Positions 17,137 to 24,070 of a stretch of 35,170 nt of DNA are shown one piece after another (position 1 is the stretch's first letter; every line of letters starts with the position of its first letter). The position numbers and the translations under genes are program-made. Below the pieces are notes generated by a model that saw only the letters and a list, made by a program, of their open reading frames with translations, was not told the origin of the DNA and made no database searches. The stretch is taken from assembly GCA_938029215.1 (NCBI GenBank), contig CALHFG010000105.1, positions 1-35,170 of the forward strand, given 5' to 3'. The DNA is from an uncultured Acidimicrobiales bacterium. GTDB taxonomy: Bacteria; Actinomycetota; Acidimicrobiia; Acidimicrobiales; SZUA-35.

Positions 17137-17161
17137 AACGGGACCCGTCACCGGGTGTTGC
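17137..17161. repeat. Palindromic intergenic repeat, partial copy C
   Basis: GACCCGTCACC (17142-17152) followed by TGTTGC (17156-17161) matches the right arm of copies A and B. CCCG-TCAC-CGGG and the flanking CAAC/GTTG can pair. It lies in the 64-bp gap between two convergent genes, where it could stop transcription from either side. Confidence 0.55.
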
Positions 17162-17163
17162 GG

Positions 17164-17817
17164 TCAGGTGACGAGCGACGTGTTGGTCCAGTCGTAGTCG
17201 ATTTGGCGGGCTGTCTGGGACGCCAGGTCCTCGCCGGCAAATCGGGCCACCAGGTGCAGGGCCATGGCGATTCCCGAGGAGAGTCCGCCGGCGGTCACGA
17301 TCGAGCCGCTGTCGACCCATCGCACGCCCGACGAGGCGCCATCCTGACCGACCCGATCGGCGAGCAGACTGATGTCTTCCCAGTGGGTCGTCCAATTGTG
17401 ACCATCGAGGGCCGACGCCTCGCCCAACAGGAACGCCCCGGTGCACACGCTGGCGACCACACCGTCGGTGGATGCTGTTCGACCAACCGCAGCTTTGACG
17501 GCGTCGAGGACCGCAGAGTTTCCCAGCATTGCGTCGAGATCGACCGCACCGGGGACGATCACCACGTCCGACGTGGCGAGCACCTCGGCCGAGGCGCTTG
17601 GCGTCAGTCCAAGACCCCCGTAAGCGGTCACCGGTTGGTCGTCGGTGGTGACGGTGTGAACATCGAAGGGTCGTTGGTCCCCGTTGCGTTCGGCTAGACG
17701 AGAGGCGGTGAGGAACACTTCGTAGGGGCCGCCCGAATCCAGAAGGTCGCAGCTATCAAACAGCAAGATCGACACCTGTAGCGGGCGGCTGGGTGTTGTC
17801 TGATCGACCACGATCAC
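17164..17817 (-). CDS. DJ-1/PfpI-family protein (class I glutamine-amidotransferase-like)
   Basis: This protein has the DJ-1/PfpI fold: VSILLFDSCDLLDSGGPYEVF at the N-terminus, DVVIVPG, and a nucleophile elbow ASVCTGAFLLGEA with the cysteine near residue 125. A later THW motif and VDSGSIVTAGGLSSGI match the AraC-associated branch of this family. The start is set at GTG 17817: its GTGA overlaps the TGA of the upstream NTF2-like gene, and AAAGGTGG precedes it. This gives 217 residues; an ATG at 17859 would add 14 residues inside the upstream gene. The family includes isonitrile hydratases and amidases; the substrate is unknown. It is probably controlled by the divergent regulator at 18271, which has a related domain. 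Confidence 0.85.
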   Translation of the reverse strand: MIVVDQTTPSRPLQVSILLFDSCDLLDSGGPYEVFLTASRLAERNGDQRPFDVHTVTTDDQPVTAYGGLGLTPSASAEVLATSDVVIVPGAVDLDAMLGNSAVLDAVKAAVGRTASTDGVVASVCTGAFLLGEASALDGHNWTTHWEDISLLADRVGQDGASSGVRWVDSGSIVTAGGLSSGIAMALHLVARFAGEDLASQTARQIDYDWTNTSLVT

Positions 17818-18191
17818 ACCACCTTTTCGAGGTGCCAGATCTTTGACACGATCCGCCATCCGTCTTCGGTCTTGACAAACCCAAGATGATCCACGAAGAC
17901 GTTTTGGTGAGCTCGGAGCCGGATCTTCACCGTTGCACTGAGCGGGGACAGGAAGTCGATGCTGAGGATTTCGTCCTCGCGCTCTTGGCCCTTGCTGGCC
18001 GGTGATACCCGACCGCCGACGTCGTTACTGAAGCTCTCGATCGGTTCCACGAAGAGCTTGCCCTCGTCGGCATCGAACAGGCTGGACGAGGGATGAAACA
18101 CGCGGTTGAGCATCTCGGTGTCGCAGTGATACAGGGAGTCGAAATAGACCTGCACGGCGTCGATCAGCCCGGGAAGCGGGTTCGATTGCAT
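17814..18191 (-). CDS. NTF2-like / putative lumazine-binding-type protein
   Basis: This 125-residue protein has the cone-shaped NTF2-like fold of the SnoaL/Lumazine_bd_2 type, judged from MLNRVFHPSSSLF near the N-terminus and FVKTEDGWRIVSKIWHLE at the end. The ATG at 18191 is chosen because GGAGGAA lies 4 nt before it; an upstream GTG would add 12 residues. Its stop overlaps the start of the DJ-1/PfpI gene by 4 bp (GTGA), so the two are translationally coupled and probably act on related substrates. Such proteins are small enzymes or ligand binders; the reaction cannot be assigned. Confidence 0.8.
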   Translation of the reverse strand: MQSNPLPGLIDAVQVYFDSLYHCDTEMLNRVFHPSSSLFDADEGKLFVEPIESFSNDVGGRVSPASKGQEREDEILSIDFLSPLSATVKIRLRAHQNVFVDHLGFVKTEDGWRIVSKIWHLEKVV

Positions 18192-18270
18192 TGGTTCCTC
18201 CAGTTGGTGGACGGTGGTGAATGTCAAGCATCACAAACGGCTCCGGATTCGAACAGTGGCAGAAACGACA

Positions 18271-19248
18271 ATGATCACTAAGATTCCGCCAATGGGTCCG
18301 GAGAATCGTTCCGTTGTAGCGCTGGTGTATGACAACTTGTGCGTGTTCGAGTTCGCGGTGGCCGCGGAGTTGTTCGGTTTGGAGCGGCCCGAACTTGGCG
18401 TCGACTGGTATGACTTCCAAGTTGTCTCAGTCGACGGACGGCCCTCGGCAACCCTCGGCGGGCTCACGGTCCAGGCTCCTCATGACCTCGACCTCATCCC
18501 ATCTGCCGGCACCGTGATCGTGCCCGGGTGGCGGGATCGTTCTCAGCCCCCGCCTGCAGCGGTGGTTGAGGCGCTCGTCGCTGCGCACCGCAACGGGGCT
18601 CGGTTGGTTTCGATCTGTTCCGGCGTTTTCGCACTGGCAGCCACAGGGCTTCTTGACGGCAAGGCAGCCACCACCCACTGGCGTTATGTAGACGAACTGC
18701 GCGAGCAGTATCCACGGATCGACGTGCAGCCCGACATTCTCTACGTCGACAACGGATCGTTGCTCACCTCGGCCGGGAGCGCTGCGGGAATCGACCTTGG
18801 CCTTCACCTGATTCGACGCGACTACGGAAGCGACATCGCCAACGAGGTAGCCCGACGAATGGTGGTGCCCGCGCACCGCGATGGAGGACAGGCGCAGTTC
18901 ATCCCACAGCCAGTGGCTATCGGTGAGGACTCCTCCATAGGGTCGACCCTTGATTGGGCACTTGAACAGCTCGCGGACCCGCTGACGGTGAAGTCGCTGG
19001 CTCGTCATGCCCAGATGAGCGAGCGCACGTTCGCTCGCCGGTTCGCTCAGTCGACGGGCACAACACCGCATCGTTGGCTTACCCGGCACCGGGTTGAGCG
19101 GGCACGGGAACTTCTCGAATCCTCGTCTCTGGGAATCGATCAGATTGCAGACCAAGCCGGATTGGGCAGCGCCGCCAACCTTCGTCACCACTTCGAGCGG
19201 GAGCTACGAACTACTCCCAGCCACTACCGAAGGTCGTTCCAAAAGTAA
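18271..19248 (+). CDS. AraC-family regulator with N-terminal DJ-1/PfpI-like sensor domain (FtrA type)
   Basis: From the ATG at 18271 this is 325 residues. Residues about 12-190 form a DJ-1/PfpI-like domain (VALVYDNLCVFEFAVAAELF, LVSICSGVFALAATGLLDG, ATTHWRYVDEL). The C-terminal 110 residues hold two AraC helix-turn-helix motifs (LARHAQMSERTFARRF and IADQAGLGSAANLRHHF). ATG 18292 and an upstream GTG at 18214 are alternative starts; the domain would be complete with any of them. It diverges from the NTF2-like/DJ-1 pair across about 80 bp and is the natural candidate for their regulator, perhaps sensing the same class of molecule its target enzyme processes. Confidence 0.9.
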   Translation: MITKIPPMGPENRSVVALVYDNLCVFEFAVAAELFGLERPELGVDWYDFQVVSVDGRPSATLGGLTVQAPHDLDLIPSAGTVIVPGWRDRSQPPPAAVVEALVAAHRNGARLVSICSGVFALAATGLLDGKAATTHWRYVDELREQYPRIDVQPDILYVDNGSLLTSAGSAAGIDLGLHLIRRDYGSDIANEVARRMVVPAHRDGGQAQFIPQPVAIGEDSSIGSTLDWALEQLADPLTVKSLARHAQMSERTFARRFAQSTGTTPHRWLTRHRVERARELLESSSLGIDQIADQAGLGSAANLRHHFERELRTTPSHYRRSFQK

Positions 19249-19519
19249 GCCAGCCTTGAGCGAGGTAGTTAGAACAGCCCGCACGGCTGCCGCCGCGCCA
19301 GCAAGGCTGCAAGACCAGTGTTCGAAGGCTGTTTGAGCGAAGCGAGGCCGGAGCGACCCGACAGAATCAGTGAACAGATCCCTCAGAAGACGCCAAGAGT
19401 ACGACCGCGTTCGCCACGCAACGCCCGAGGCGAGCGAAGGCAAAAGAACTAGGTCGAGGTTGCCGACGCGAAGCTAGGCAGCTCGATGCTCGTGACGAGG
19501 CTCCCCGAAGGCAAAAGAA
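19249..19519. other. Non-coding stretch with a direct repeat
   Basis: No convincing gene is visible. CGAAGGCAAAAGAACTA occurs at 19435-19451 and again at 19506-19522, the second copy overlapping the stop codon of the HtrA-like gene on the minus strand. Both copies are preceded by CGAGG. Other GAGCGAAG-like words (19338, 19431) suggest decayed repeats. The convergent neighbours would need terminators here, but no hairpin with a T-run is seen. Confidence 0.5.
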
Positions 19520-20989
19520 CTACGTTTCGACGAAGGTGGGGGTTTCTTGGGCGAGGGGGCGTTGGCCGATGACGATGGGGAGGGTCATGGGTTCGCCGTC
19601 GCGGTCGAGGACGAGGTCTACTTCGTCGCCGTGTTGGTAGGACGAGACGATTTCGATGAGACGATCGGTGGTCACGATGATTTGGCCGCCGGCACCGATG
19701 AGGCGATCGCCGGGCAGTAGACCGGCTTCGGCGGCGGGGGAATCTTCAACGACGGAAACGACTTCAGCCAATCCGTCGACGTAGGTGATGGTGATCCCCA
19801 GCCAGTTCGGGTTGGCGACGCCATAGTCGGCGATGTTGCTGGCGATTCGGCGGGCTTCGTCGGCTGGGATTGCGGTGGCCAGCATCGATGAACCCGCGAC
19901 GACCATGCCGACCACGCTGCCGTTGGAGTTGACGATGGCAGCGCCGAGATGCCCGATGGGTACCGGCGCCGATGTGGTCATCTCGTTTTGGCTGATCGAA
20001 AGAATGGTGCCTTCGTGTGGCTTTACCGGCACGCCGGGTCTCACTTCGATCGATGAGCCCAGCTCGTAGAGCGATTGGGATCCGACAGATGCCGATTCTT
20101 CACCGGCGGCGGCCACGTCGACTCGGAGGACGGCGACGTCGCTCGTTGGGTCGGCTCCGACGAGGGTGGCCTCCATCAGCATTGGTTGGCCCCGGAAGTC
20201 ATAGCCGGCGAGCTTCACGTCGACCCGTGATCCGAGTGCGCTGGCCGAGGTGATCAAGAATTCGGCCTCGAGTCCGTCGAGGCGGATGGCGGAGGCCAGA
20301 GTGGCCGAGGTGAGGTCGTCTTCTCCGGAAAGAACCTCATAGGCCCAGGCGGGCGGTGCGGCCACGGTCTGGGCGATGAGGGCGCCAAAGCCGGAGGAGT
20401 TGGTGGAAACGGGTGCGTCTTGGATGGTGGGGGCAACCGTGGTGGACGGCGCCACGCTCGAGCTTTCGGCGGCCGATTGGCTGATCACGGCGATCGGAGC
20501 GGGCGAGGCGGTAGCGGTTTCGGGGTCGGTCACAACCTCGCGAGATACGTTCCAGATGCTGACGCCGGCCATGACGATCGCTCCAGCGGCGACCGCCAGC
20601 AGGATTCGGCCCGAGGTGCCGTTGGCGCCGCCGTCGATGCGGCTGGTGATGACTTGCTGTCGAGATGCTGGATGTTTGGCCCGGGCGTCCTCGGCCAGGA
20701 ACCGTTCCATGTGGGCGTTGGCGGCGGCGACCTCGGATGGGTGGCGCCATGCCCGCTGGGAGGGGTCTGGTGGCGGGCCGAGTGGGGCCTCGTCGTCTGC
20801 GAGCGGAGCGTCGAGATCGATCTCGACGGTCGGCTCGAGTTCGTCGTCGGAGACGAAGTCGTCCTCGTCGAGGAGGTCCCAGCGGGGGTCGTCGAGAGGG
20901 ACGTTGGACCAATCGATGGCGTCGGGATCGAAGCCGTCGTTGGTGGCGTTGTCGGGCCCGAGTTCCTCGGGTGGCTGGTCCGCTCCCAC
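19520..20989 (-). CDS. Membrane-anchored HtrA/DegP-like PDZ protein with degenerate catalytic triad
   Basis: This 489-residue protein has an acidic cytoplasmic N-terminus with the WRHPSEV motif (residues 81-87) common in actinobacterial HtrA-like proteins. One membrane segment follows (about 127-148), then an extracytoplasmic Ser/Thr/Pro linker, a trypsin-like domain (about 200-385) and a PDZ domain (about 395-480; AEAGLLPGDRLIGAGG). The histidine position reads TSAS with S250, and the GNSGG serine region reads GHLGAA with L348; only the aspartate in DPTSDVAVLRVD is retained. Proteolysis is therefore unlikely, and a scaffold, chaperone or signal-binding role is inferred. A TAACTT box 8 nt before the GTG supports the start. 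Confidence 0.85.
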   Translation of the reverse strand: MGADQPPEELGPDNATNDGFDPDAIDWSNVPLDDPRWDLLDEDDFVSDDELEPTVEIDLDAPLADDEAPLGPPPDPSQRAWRHPSEVAAANAHMERFLAEDARAKHPASRQQVITSRIDGGANGTSGRILLAVAAGAIVMAGVSIWNVSREVVTDPETATASPAPIAVISQSAAESSSVAPSTTVAPTIQDAPVSTNSSGFGALIAQTVAAPPAWAYEVLSGEDDLTSATLASAIRLDGLEAEFLITSASALGSRVDVKLAGYDFRGQPMLMEATLVGADPTSDVAVLRVDVAAAGEESASVGSQSLYELGSSIEVRPGVPVKPHEGTILSISQNEMTTSAPVPIGHLGAAIVNSNGSVVGMVVAGSSMLATAIPADEARRIASNIADYGVANPNWLGITITYVDGLAEVVSVVEDSPAAEAGLLPGDRLIGAGGQIIVTTDRLIEIVSSYQHGDEVDLVLDRDGEPMTLPIVIGQRPLAQETPTFVET

Positions 20990-20997
20990 GGCTCACG

Positions 20998-21003
20998 AAG
21001 TTA
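20998..21003 (-). promoter_or_regulatory. Candidate -10 box of the HtrA-like gene
   Basis: On the minus strand TAACTT lies 8 nt before the GTG at 20989, implying a leaderless or nearly leaderless transcript. Confidence 0.4.
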
Positions 21004-21047
21004 CCGCAGATCTGACCGTTGGTGGGGTCAGGGGCCCCAGTGGAAGC

Positions 21048-21827
21048 TTAGGAGTTCTGCCAATTTGGGCGCCTCTTCTCGAGGAATGAGGCCATCCCTT
21101 CCTGGGCATCGTTGGTTTGGCTGGCTGACGCCATCACTTCGGTGGCGTATCGGTAGGCCTGGGGAAGTTCCAGTTCGATCTGGGTGTTGAACGTCTGCTT
21201 GCCCATGGCTTTGGCGAACCGGCTACCTCGGGTGGCGCGGCCGATGAGATCTCGGGTCGCTTCGGCCAGCATGTCGTCGGGCACGACCCGGTTGATGAGA
21301 CCCCACTGAGCTGCGGTTTCGGCGCTAATGGCATCGCCTGTGAGCGATAGTTCCAGGGCGTGTTTGCGGCCCATTGCCCGGCCGATGGTGACCATGGGCG
21401 TGTGGCAGAACCATCCGCCCTTGCCGCCGGGGGCTGCGAAGGTGGCCGACTCGCCCGCTACCGCCAGATCGGACGCGGCTACCAGCTGGCATCCGGCTGC
21501 GGTGGCGATGCCGTGAATCTGCGTGATGACCACTTGGGGGACTCGGCTGATGAGCTGCATCAGTTCGGCGCAGGTGGTGAGCAGTTCTCGCATGAATCCC
21601 AGGTCGGCGCCGGCCATGTCGGCGAAGTCGTGCCCGGCACAGAAGATTGGCCCGTTGCCCGCGATGATGATGCCTGCGGCTTCGGTGTCGGCGATCTCGT
21701 GGAGAGCGGCGATGAACTCTTGCATGTGGTCGAGGCTGAGTGCGTTGGCGTTCTTGGGGCGATTCATGGTGATCGTGGTGATCGCGCCGTCGGTGTCGAC
21801 CAGGAGGTTCTCGTAGGTGGAAGCCAT
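21048..21827 (-). CDS. Enoyl-CoA hydratase/isomerase-family protein, ECHDC3-like
   Basis: This 259-residue crotonase-fold protein has ITMNRPKNANALS, the oxyanion-hole segment GNGPIFCAGHDFADM, and VAGESATFAAPGGKGGWFCH. The GWFCHTP segment resembles the ECHDC3 subgroup (GLFCSTP), and the two glutamates of classical enoyl-CoA hydratases are not seen at the expected places. It may therefore not be a standard beta-oxidation hydratase. The ATG at 21827 is chosen because TATTCT lies 6 nt before it on the minus strand; an ATG at 21845 would add six residues. It is divergent from moaE with about 80 bp between them. No other fatty-acid genes are nearby. Confidence 0.9.
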   Translation of the reverse strand: MASTYENLLVDTDGAITTITMNRPKNANALSLDHMQEFIAALHEIADTEAAGIIIAGNGPIFCAGHDFADMAGADLGFMRELLTTCAELMQLISRVPQVVITQIHGIATAAGCQLVAASDLAVAGESATFAAPGGKGGWFCHTPMVTIGRAMGRKHALELSLTGDAISAETAAQWGLINRVVPDDMLAEATRDLIGRATRGSRFAKAMGKQTFNTQIELELPQAYRYATEVMASASQTNDAQEGMASFLEKRRPNWQNS

Positions 21828-21833
21828 GAAGGG

Positions 21834-21839
21834 AGAATA
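21834..21839 (-). promoter_or_regulatory. Candidate -10 box of the crotonase gene (leaderless)
   Basis: TATTCT on the minus strand lies 6 nt before the ATG at 21827. It is the best -10 match in the window and decides the start. Confidence 0.55.
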
Positions 21840-21893
21840 CGTCATTGGTCGACCGAGAGCCATCTTCGGTGCTTGGCTGGGGGTGCAGCGCTC

Positions 21894-21899
21894 TACGAT
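21894..21899 (+). promoter_or_regulatory. Candidate -10 box of moaE (leaderless)
   Basis: TACGAT lies 6 nt before the GTG at 21906. Confidence 0.5.
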
Positions 21900-21905
21900 G
21901 GCGGC

Positions 21906-22379
21906 GTGAGTGATGCGAAGCTGGTGCCGCCGTCTGAGGGTGATGACTGGGTGGGGTTGTCCTCCGATGACCTCCCGGTGACCGAGGCGGGTGAGTGGAT
22001 CGTGCTCCCCAGCTGCGGGGCGACGGTCGTCTTTACCGGTACGGCTCGTGACCATGCGGGGGACCGCACTGGCGTATCACTGTTGGAGTATGAGGCCTAC
22101 GAAGAACAGGTCATCCCGCGGCTTGAGGCGTTGGCTGCCTCGATGCGGGAGAAGTGGCCCGATCTTGGTCGGATCGTCCTCATCCATCGGGTGGGTCCGG
22201 TTCCCATTACCAAGGCCGCCGTGGTTGTCGCGACTTCTTCGCCTCACCGTCCGGCCGCGTTCGAGGCCGCCCGCTACGGGATCGACACCTTGAAGTCGAC
22301 GGTGCCGGTCTGGAAGAAGGAAGAGTGGGACGGCGGTTCCAGCTGGGGGCTGGAAGCCCAACACATCACCGAGGTGTAG
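21906..22379 (+). CDS. moaE: Molybdopterin synthase catalytic subunit MoaE
   Basis: MoaE, with sulfur-carrying MoaD, converts precursor Z (cPMP) to molybdopterin. The 157-residue protein has the family segments CGATVVFTGTARDHA, LEYEAYEEQV, IVLIHRVGPVPI and the active-site lysine motif STVPVWKKEEW. The GTG at 21906 is supported by the TACGAT box; the frame is open much further upstream, but that is antisense to the crotonase gene. There is an N-terminal extension of about 30 residues before the catalytic core. No moaD or other cofactor gene is in the window, so its partners must be encoded elsewhere. Confidence 0.94.
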   Translation: MSDAKLVPPSEGDDWVGLSSDDLPVTEAGEWIVLPSCGATVVFTGTARDHAGDRTGVSLLEYEAYEEQVIPRLEALAASMREKWPDLGRIVLIHRVGPVPITKAAVVVATSSPHRPAAFEAARYGIDTLKSTVPVWKKEEWDGGSSWGLEAQHITEV

Positions 22380-22408
22380 TTCGACCCGAGCCGCCCAGAT
22401 CTCGAGTG

Positions 22409-23116
22409 TTACTGACGAGCGGCCAGTTGATCTTCTGCAGCTTGGCGAACCTGCCAATCTCGGTCTTCGAGCGCCTTGGTGAGGGCAGCGTGAACTTCCC
22501 TGCCCTCAAACGGCGCCAGCGCCAGTACCGCTCTACGTCGCACGGTTGCCTTGTCGTTGAGGGCAGCCAGGATGGTCGGCCGGGCCTGGTGGAGCGCGCC
22601 CAGCGCCGCGACCGCGGACTCTCGGCACAGCGGGTCGTCGTGGTCGGTGGCGAGCCTGACCAGTGAGCTCACGGTGTCCTCGGAGATCTCCGGTGCTTCG
22701 GGGCCATACTCGCCGAGGGCAAAGGCCGCTGCTTCGGCCACGGATCGGTCGTCGCCGAGGGCGTCGGTGAGGCTGGCTGCCACTGAGCGGTCTCCCTCGC
22801 CGCGCTGGATCAGTTGGGCCGCCGCTTCCACCCCTCGACGACGGACCAGTGAGGACGAGTCGCTGAGAGAATTCTGAAGGTCCTGGGCGGAGAAGGTTTC
22901 CAGGCGGGCGAGTGCTGCCAGTGCTGCTACCCGAACGTCGTGGTGGGGATGAGCGACGTTGGCTCGAGCTTGGCTTTCGCTCTCGCTACGGGCACTTTCG
23001 TGGTCTGGGCTCGACATCGCAAACGCAGCGTCGGCGATGAGGTCTGCGGCGAGCGCGGCGTCACCAGCGGTGGCTGGTGGTGACGTTGAGAAGTTGTTTT
23101 CGGCTGCTGTGTTCAA
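22409..23116 (-). CDS. HEAT-repeat protein
   Basis: This 235-residue protein is nearly all alpha-helical repeats of about 30 residues from residue 55 on, of the HEAT/PBS-lyase type, such as VRVAALAALARLE, VRRRGVEAAAQLI, VAEAAAFALGEYG, CRESAVAALGALH and VRRRAVLALAPFE. It would form a curved scaffold for protein-protein contacts, probably in the cytoplasm, as no signal or membrane segment is visible. The start is uncertain: TTG 23116 gives the full frame, while ATG 23017 would remove only the non-repeat N-terminus. No good Shine-Dalgarno or -10 box identifies either. Function is unknown. Confidence 0.8.
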   Translation of the reverse strand: MNTAAENNFSTSPPATAGDAALAADLIADAAFAMSSPDHESARSESESQARANVAHPHHDVRVAALAALARLETFSAQDLQNSLSDSSSLVRRRGVEAAAQLIQRGEGDRSVAASLTDALGDDRSVAEAAAFALGEYGPEAPEISEDTVSSLVRLATDHDDPLCRESAVAALGALHQARPTILAALNDKATVRRRAVLALAPFEGREVHAALTKALEDRDWQVRQAAEDQLAARQ

Positions 23117-23247
23117 TTTCTGTGGTCGTTCTGTCGATTCAGTGGTCGGGATCGGTCGTCTGACCTTTACTCAGCGGCTAGGTTTACTCGTGCCGTCGGG
23201 TTCACCCAACACCCAAATCAACTTGACGGTTTAGAAGGAGCATTCTC

Positions 23248-23691
23248 GTGTCCCACATGGTTATTTATCGCGGCGCCGATGGTAAGCCTGGCTACCACCA
23301 AACCGACGACATTCACGATGCCGTGATGTACGTCGAAAGCCTCCGCAATGACAAAGACGTGGATCACGCCCGGATCTTCCGTCTCGAAGAGGTCACCTTC
23401 GAGTACCGCCCGTACTACCGGGTCGAGATCAACACCGGAGGAGCGCCCGCAGCCGCACCGGCCGTCTCGGCTGTCGCCGACACCAACGGTCACGAAGACG
23501 TCGTGGAGACCACCGAAGCCTCCGACGACGACGATGACGCGGTCGACGAGGTGGAAGAAGCCATCGATGAGGTTGAAGATGTGGCCGACGACGTCTCCGA
23601 TGACGTTGTCGACGACAGCGACGACGACGCTGATGATGCCGGCGACGAAGCGCCGACCAGCGGCGCCCGCCGCGGACTGTTCGGCCGGTAA
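23248..23691 (+). CDS. Small acidic protein with conserved-looking N-terminal domain
   Basis: This 147-residue protein starts at GTG with AGAAGGAG 7 nt before it. Residues 1-62 form a compact globular-looking domain (MVIYRGADGKPGYHQTDD, HARIFRLEEVTFEYRPYYRV). Residues about 85-135 are an Asp/Glu/Val low-complexity tract, probably disordered. The protein ends in the basic RRGLFGR. A similar LFGR/LFGLG motif occurs in the large DivIVA-like protein at 25484. No function can be assigned. It is read toward the small membrane-protein gene on the minus strand, with a hairpin between them. Confidence 0.75.
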   Translation: MSHMVIYRGADGKPGYHQTDDIHDAVMYVESLRNDKDVDHARIFRLEEVTFEYRPYYRVEINTGGAPAAAPAVSAVADTNGHEDVVETTEASDDDDDAVDEVEEAIDEVEDVADDVSDDVVDDSDDDADDAGDEAPTSGARRGLFGR

Positions 23692-23700
23692 CGACTATTG

Positions 23701-23725
23701 CGAGCGCGGCGTCGTGCCGCGCTCG
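23701..23725. terminator. Hairpin between convergent genes (bidirectional terminator candidate)
   Basis: CGAGCGCGGC (23701-23710) and GCCGCGCTCG (23716-23725) form a perfect 10-bp stem with a 5-nt loop. It lies 9 bp after the stop of the plus-strand gene and faces a gene ending at 23784 on the minus strand. No long T-run follows on either side. Confidence 0.65.
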
Positions 23726-23783
23726 GGAATAGCTGTGATTTCAGTCGAGCCCGTCGGTTTGACGCGTTCGGACTGCGGTTGTG

Positions 23784-24023
23784 TTACCCGATTGCGGCTT
23801 CGAGCAGCATGAGCGTGACAACGCCCAGGCCGATCAGCGACAACGCAAGTGCGATCCCGATGGCGCCGGCGACCCCGCCGAGCGCTCCGAGCGAAATGAG
23901 CCGTTGCCAGATGGGCGTGCGCACCCGCCACGCCGACTTGTACTCGCGGGCGGCGGCGGCATCGGATAGACGATCGGGGATCCCATAGGTGGAGTCGATC
24001 GTGATCTTTGGTGACGCTCCCAT
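23784..24023 (-). CDS. Small membrane protein
   Basis: This 79-residue protein has a hydrophilic N-terminal half (residues 1-40) and a C-terminal stretch of about 35 hydrophobic residues (LISLGALGGVAGAIGIALAL and onwards). This is enough for two short membrane helices or one long one. The ATG at 24023 is supported by TACACT 6 nt upstream. It diverges from the PDZ-Lon gene across 47 bp, where both promoters must overlap. No family is recognised. Confidence 0.65.
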   Translation of the reverse strand: MGASPKITIDSTYGIPDRLSDAAAAREYKSAWRVRTPIWQRLISLGALGGVAGAIGIALALSLIGLGVVTLMLLEAAIG

Positions 24024-24029
24024 AAAGAA

Positions 24030-24035
24030 AGTGTA
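24030..24035 (-). promoter_or_regulatory. Candidate -10 box of the small membrane protein gene (leaderless)
   Basis: TACACT on the minus strand lies 6 nt before the ATG at 24023. Confidence 0.5.
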
Positions 24036-24054
24036 CCGCGCTCTCTCGTTTCGG

Positions 24055-24060
24055 TAGGTT
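24055..24060 (+). promoter_or_regulatory. Candidate -10 box of the PDZ-Lon gene
   Basis: TAGGTT lies 10 nt before the GTG at 24071, so the transcript would have a leader of only a few bases. Confidence 0.35.
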
Positions 24061-24070
24061 TTCGCCGATA

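Noticed and set aside
18205..18227. On the minus strand, TTGACA and two near-GTTCACC words before the NTF2-like gene
   Set aside because: The words are 10 bp apart and degenerate, and no -10 box follows TTGACA at proper spacing.
19204..19443. Open frame of 79 codons on the minus strand in the gap after the AraC-type regulator
   Set aside because: It overlaps the regulator's end, has no start signal, and lies in repeat-like sequence; not supported as a gene.
23182..23206. PHO-box-like words GTTTACT and GTTCACC before the small acidic protein gene
   Set aside because: They are 18 bp apart, not 11, and no further unit is in register, so this is probably chance.
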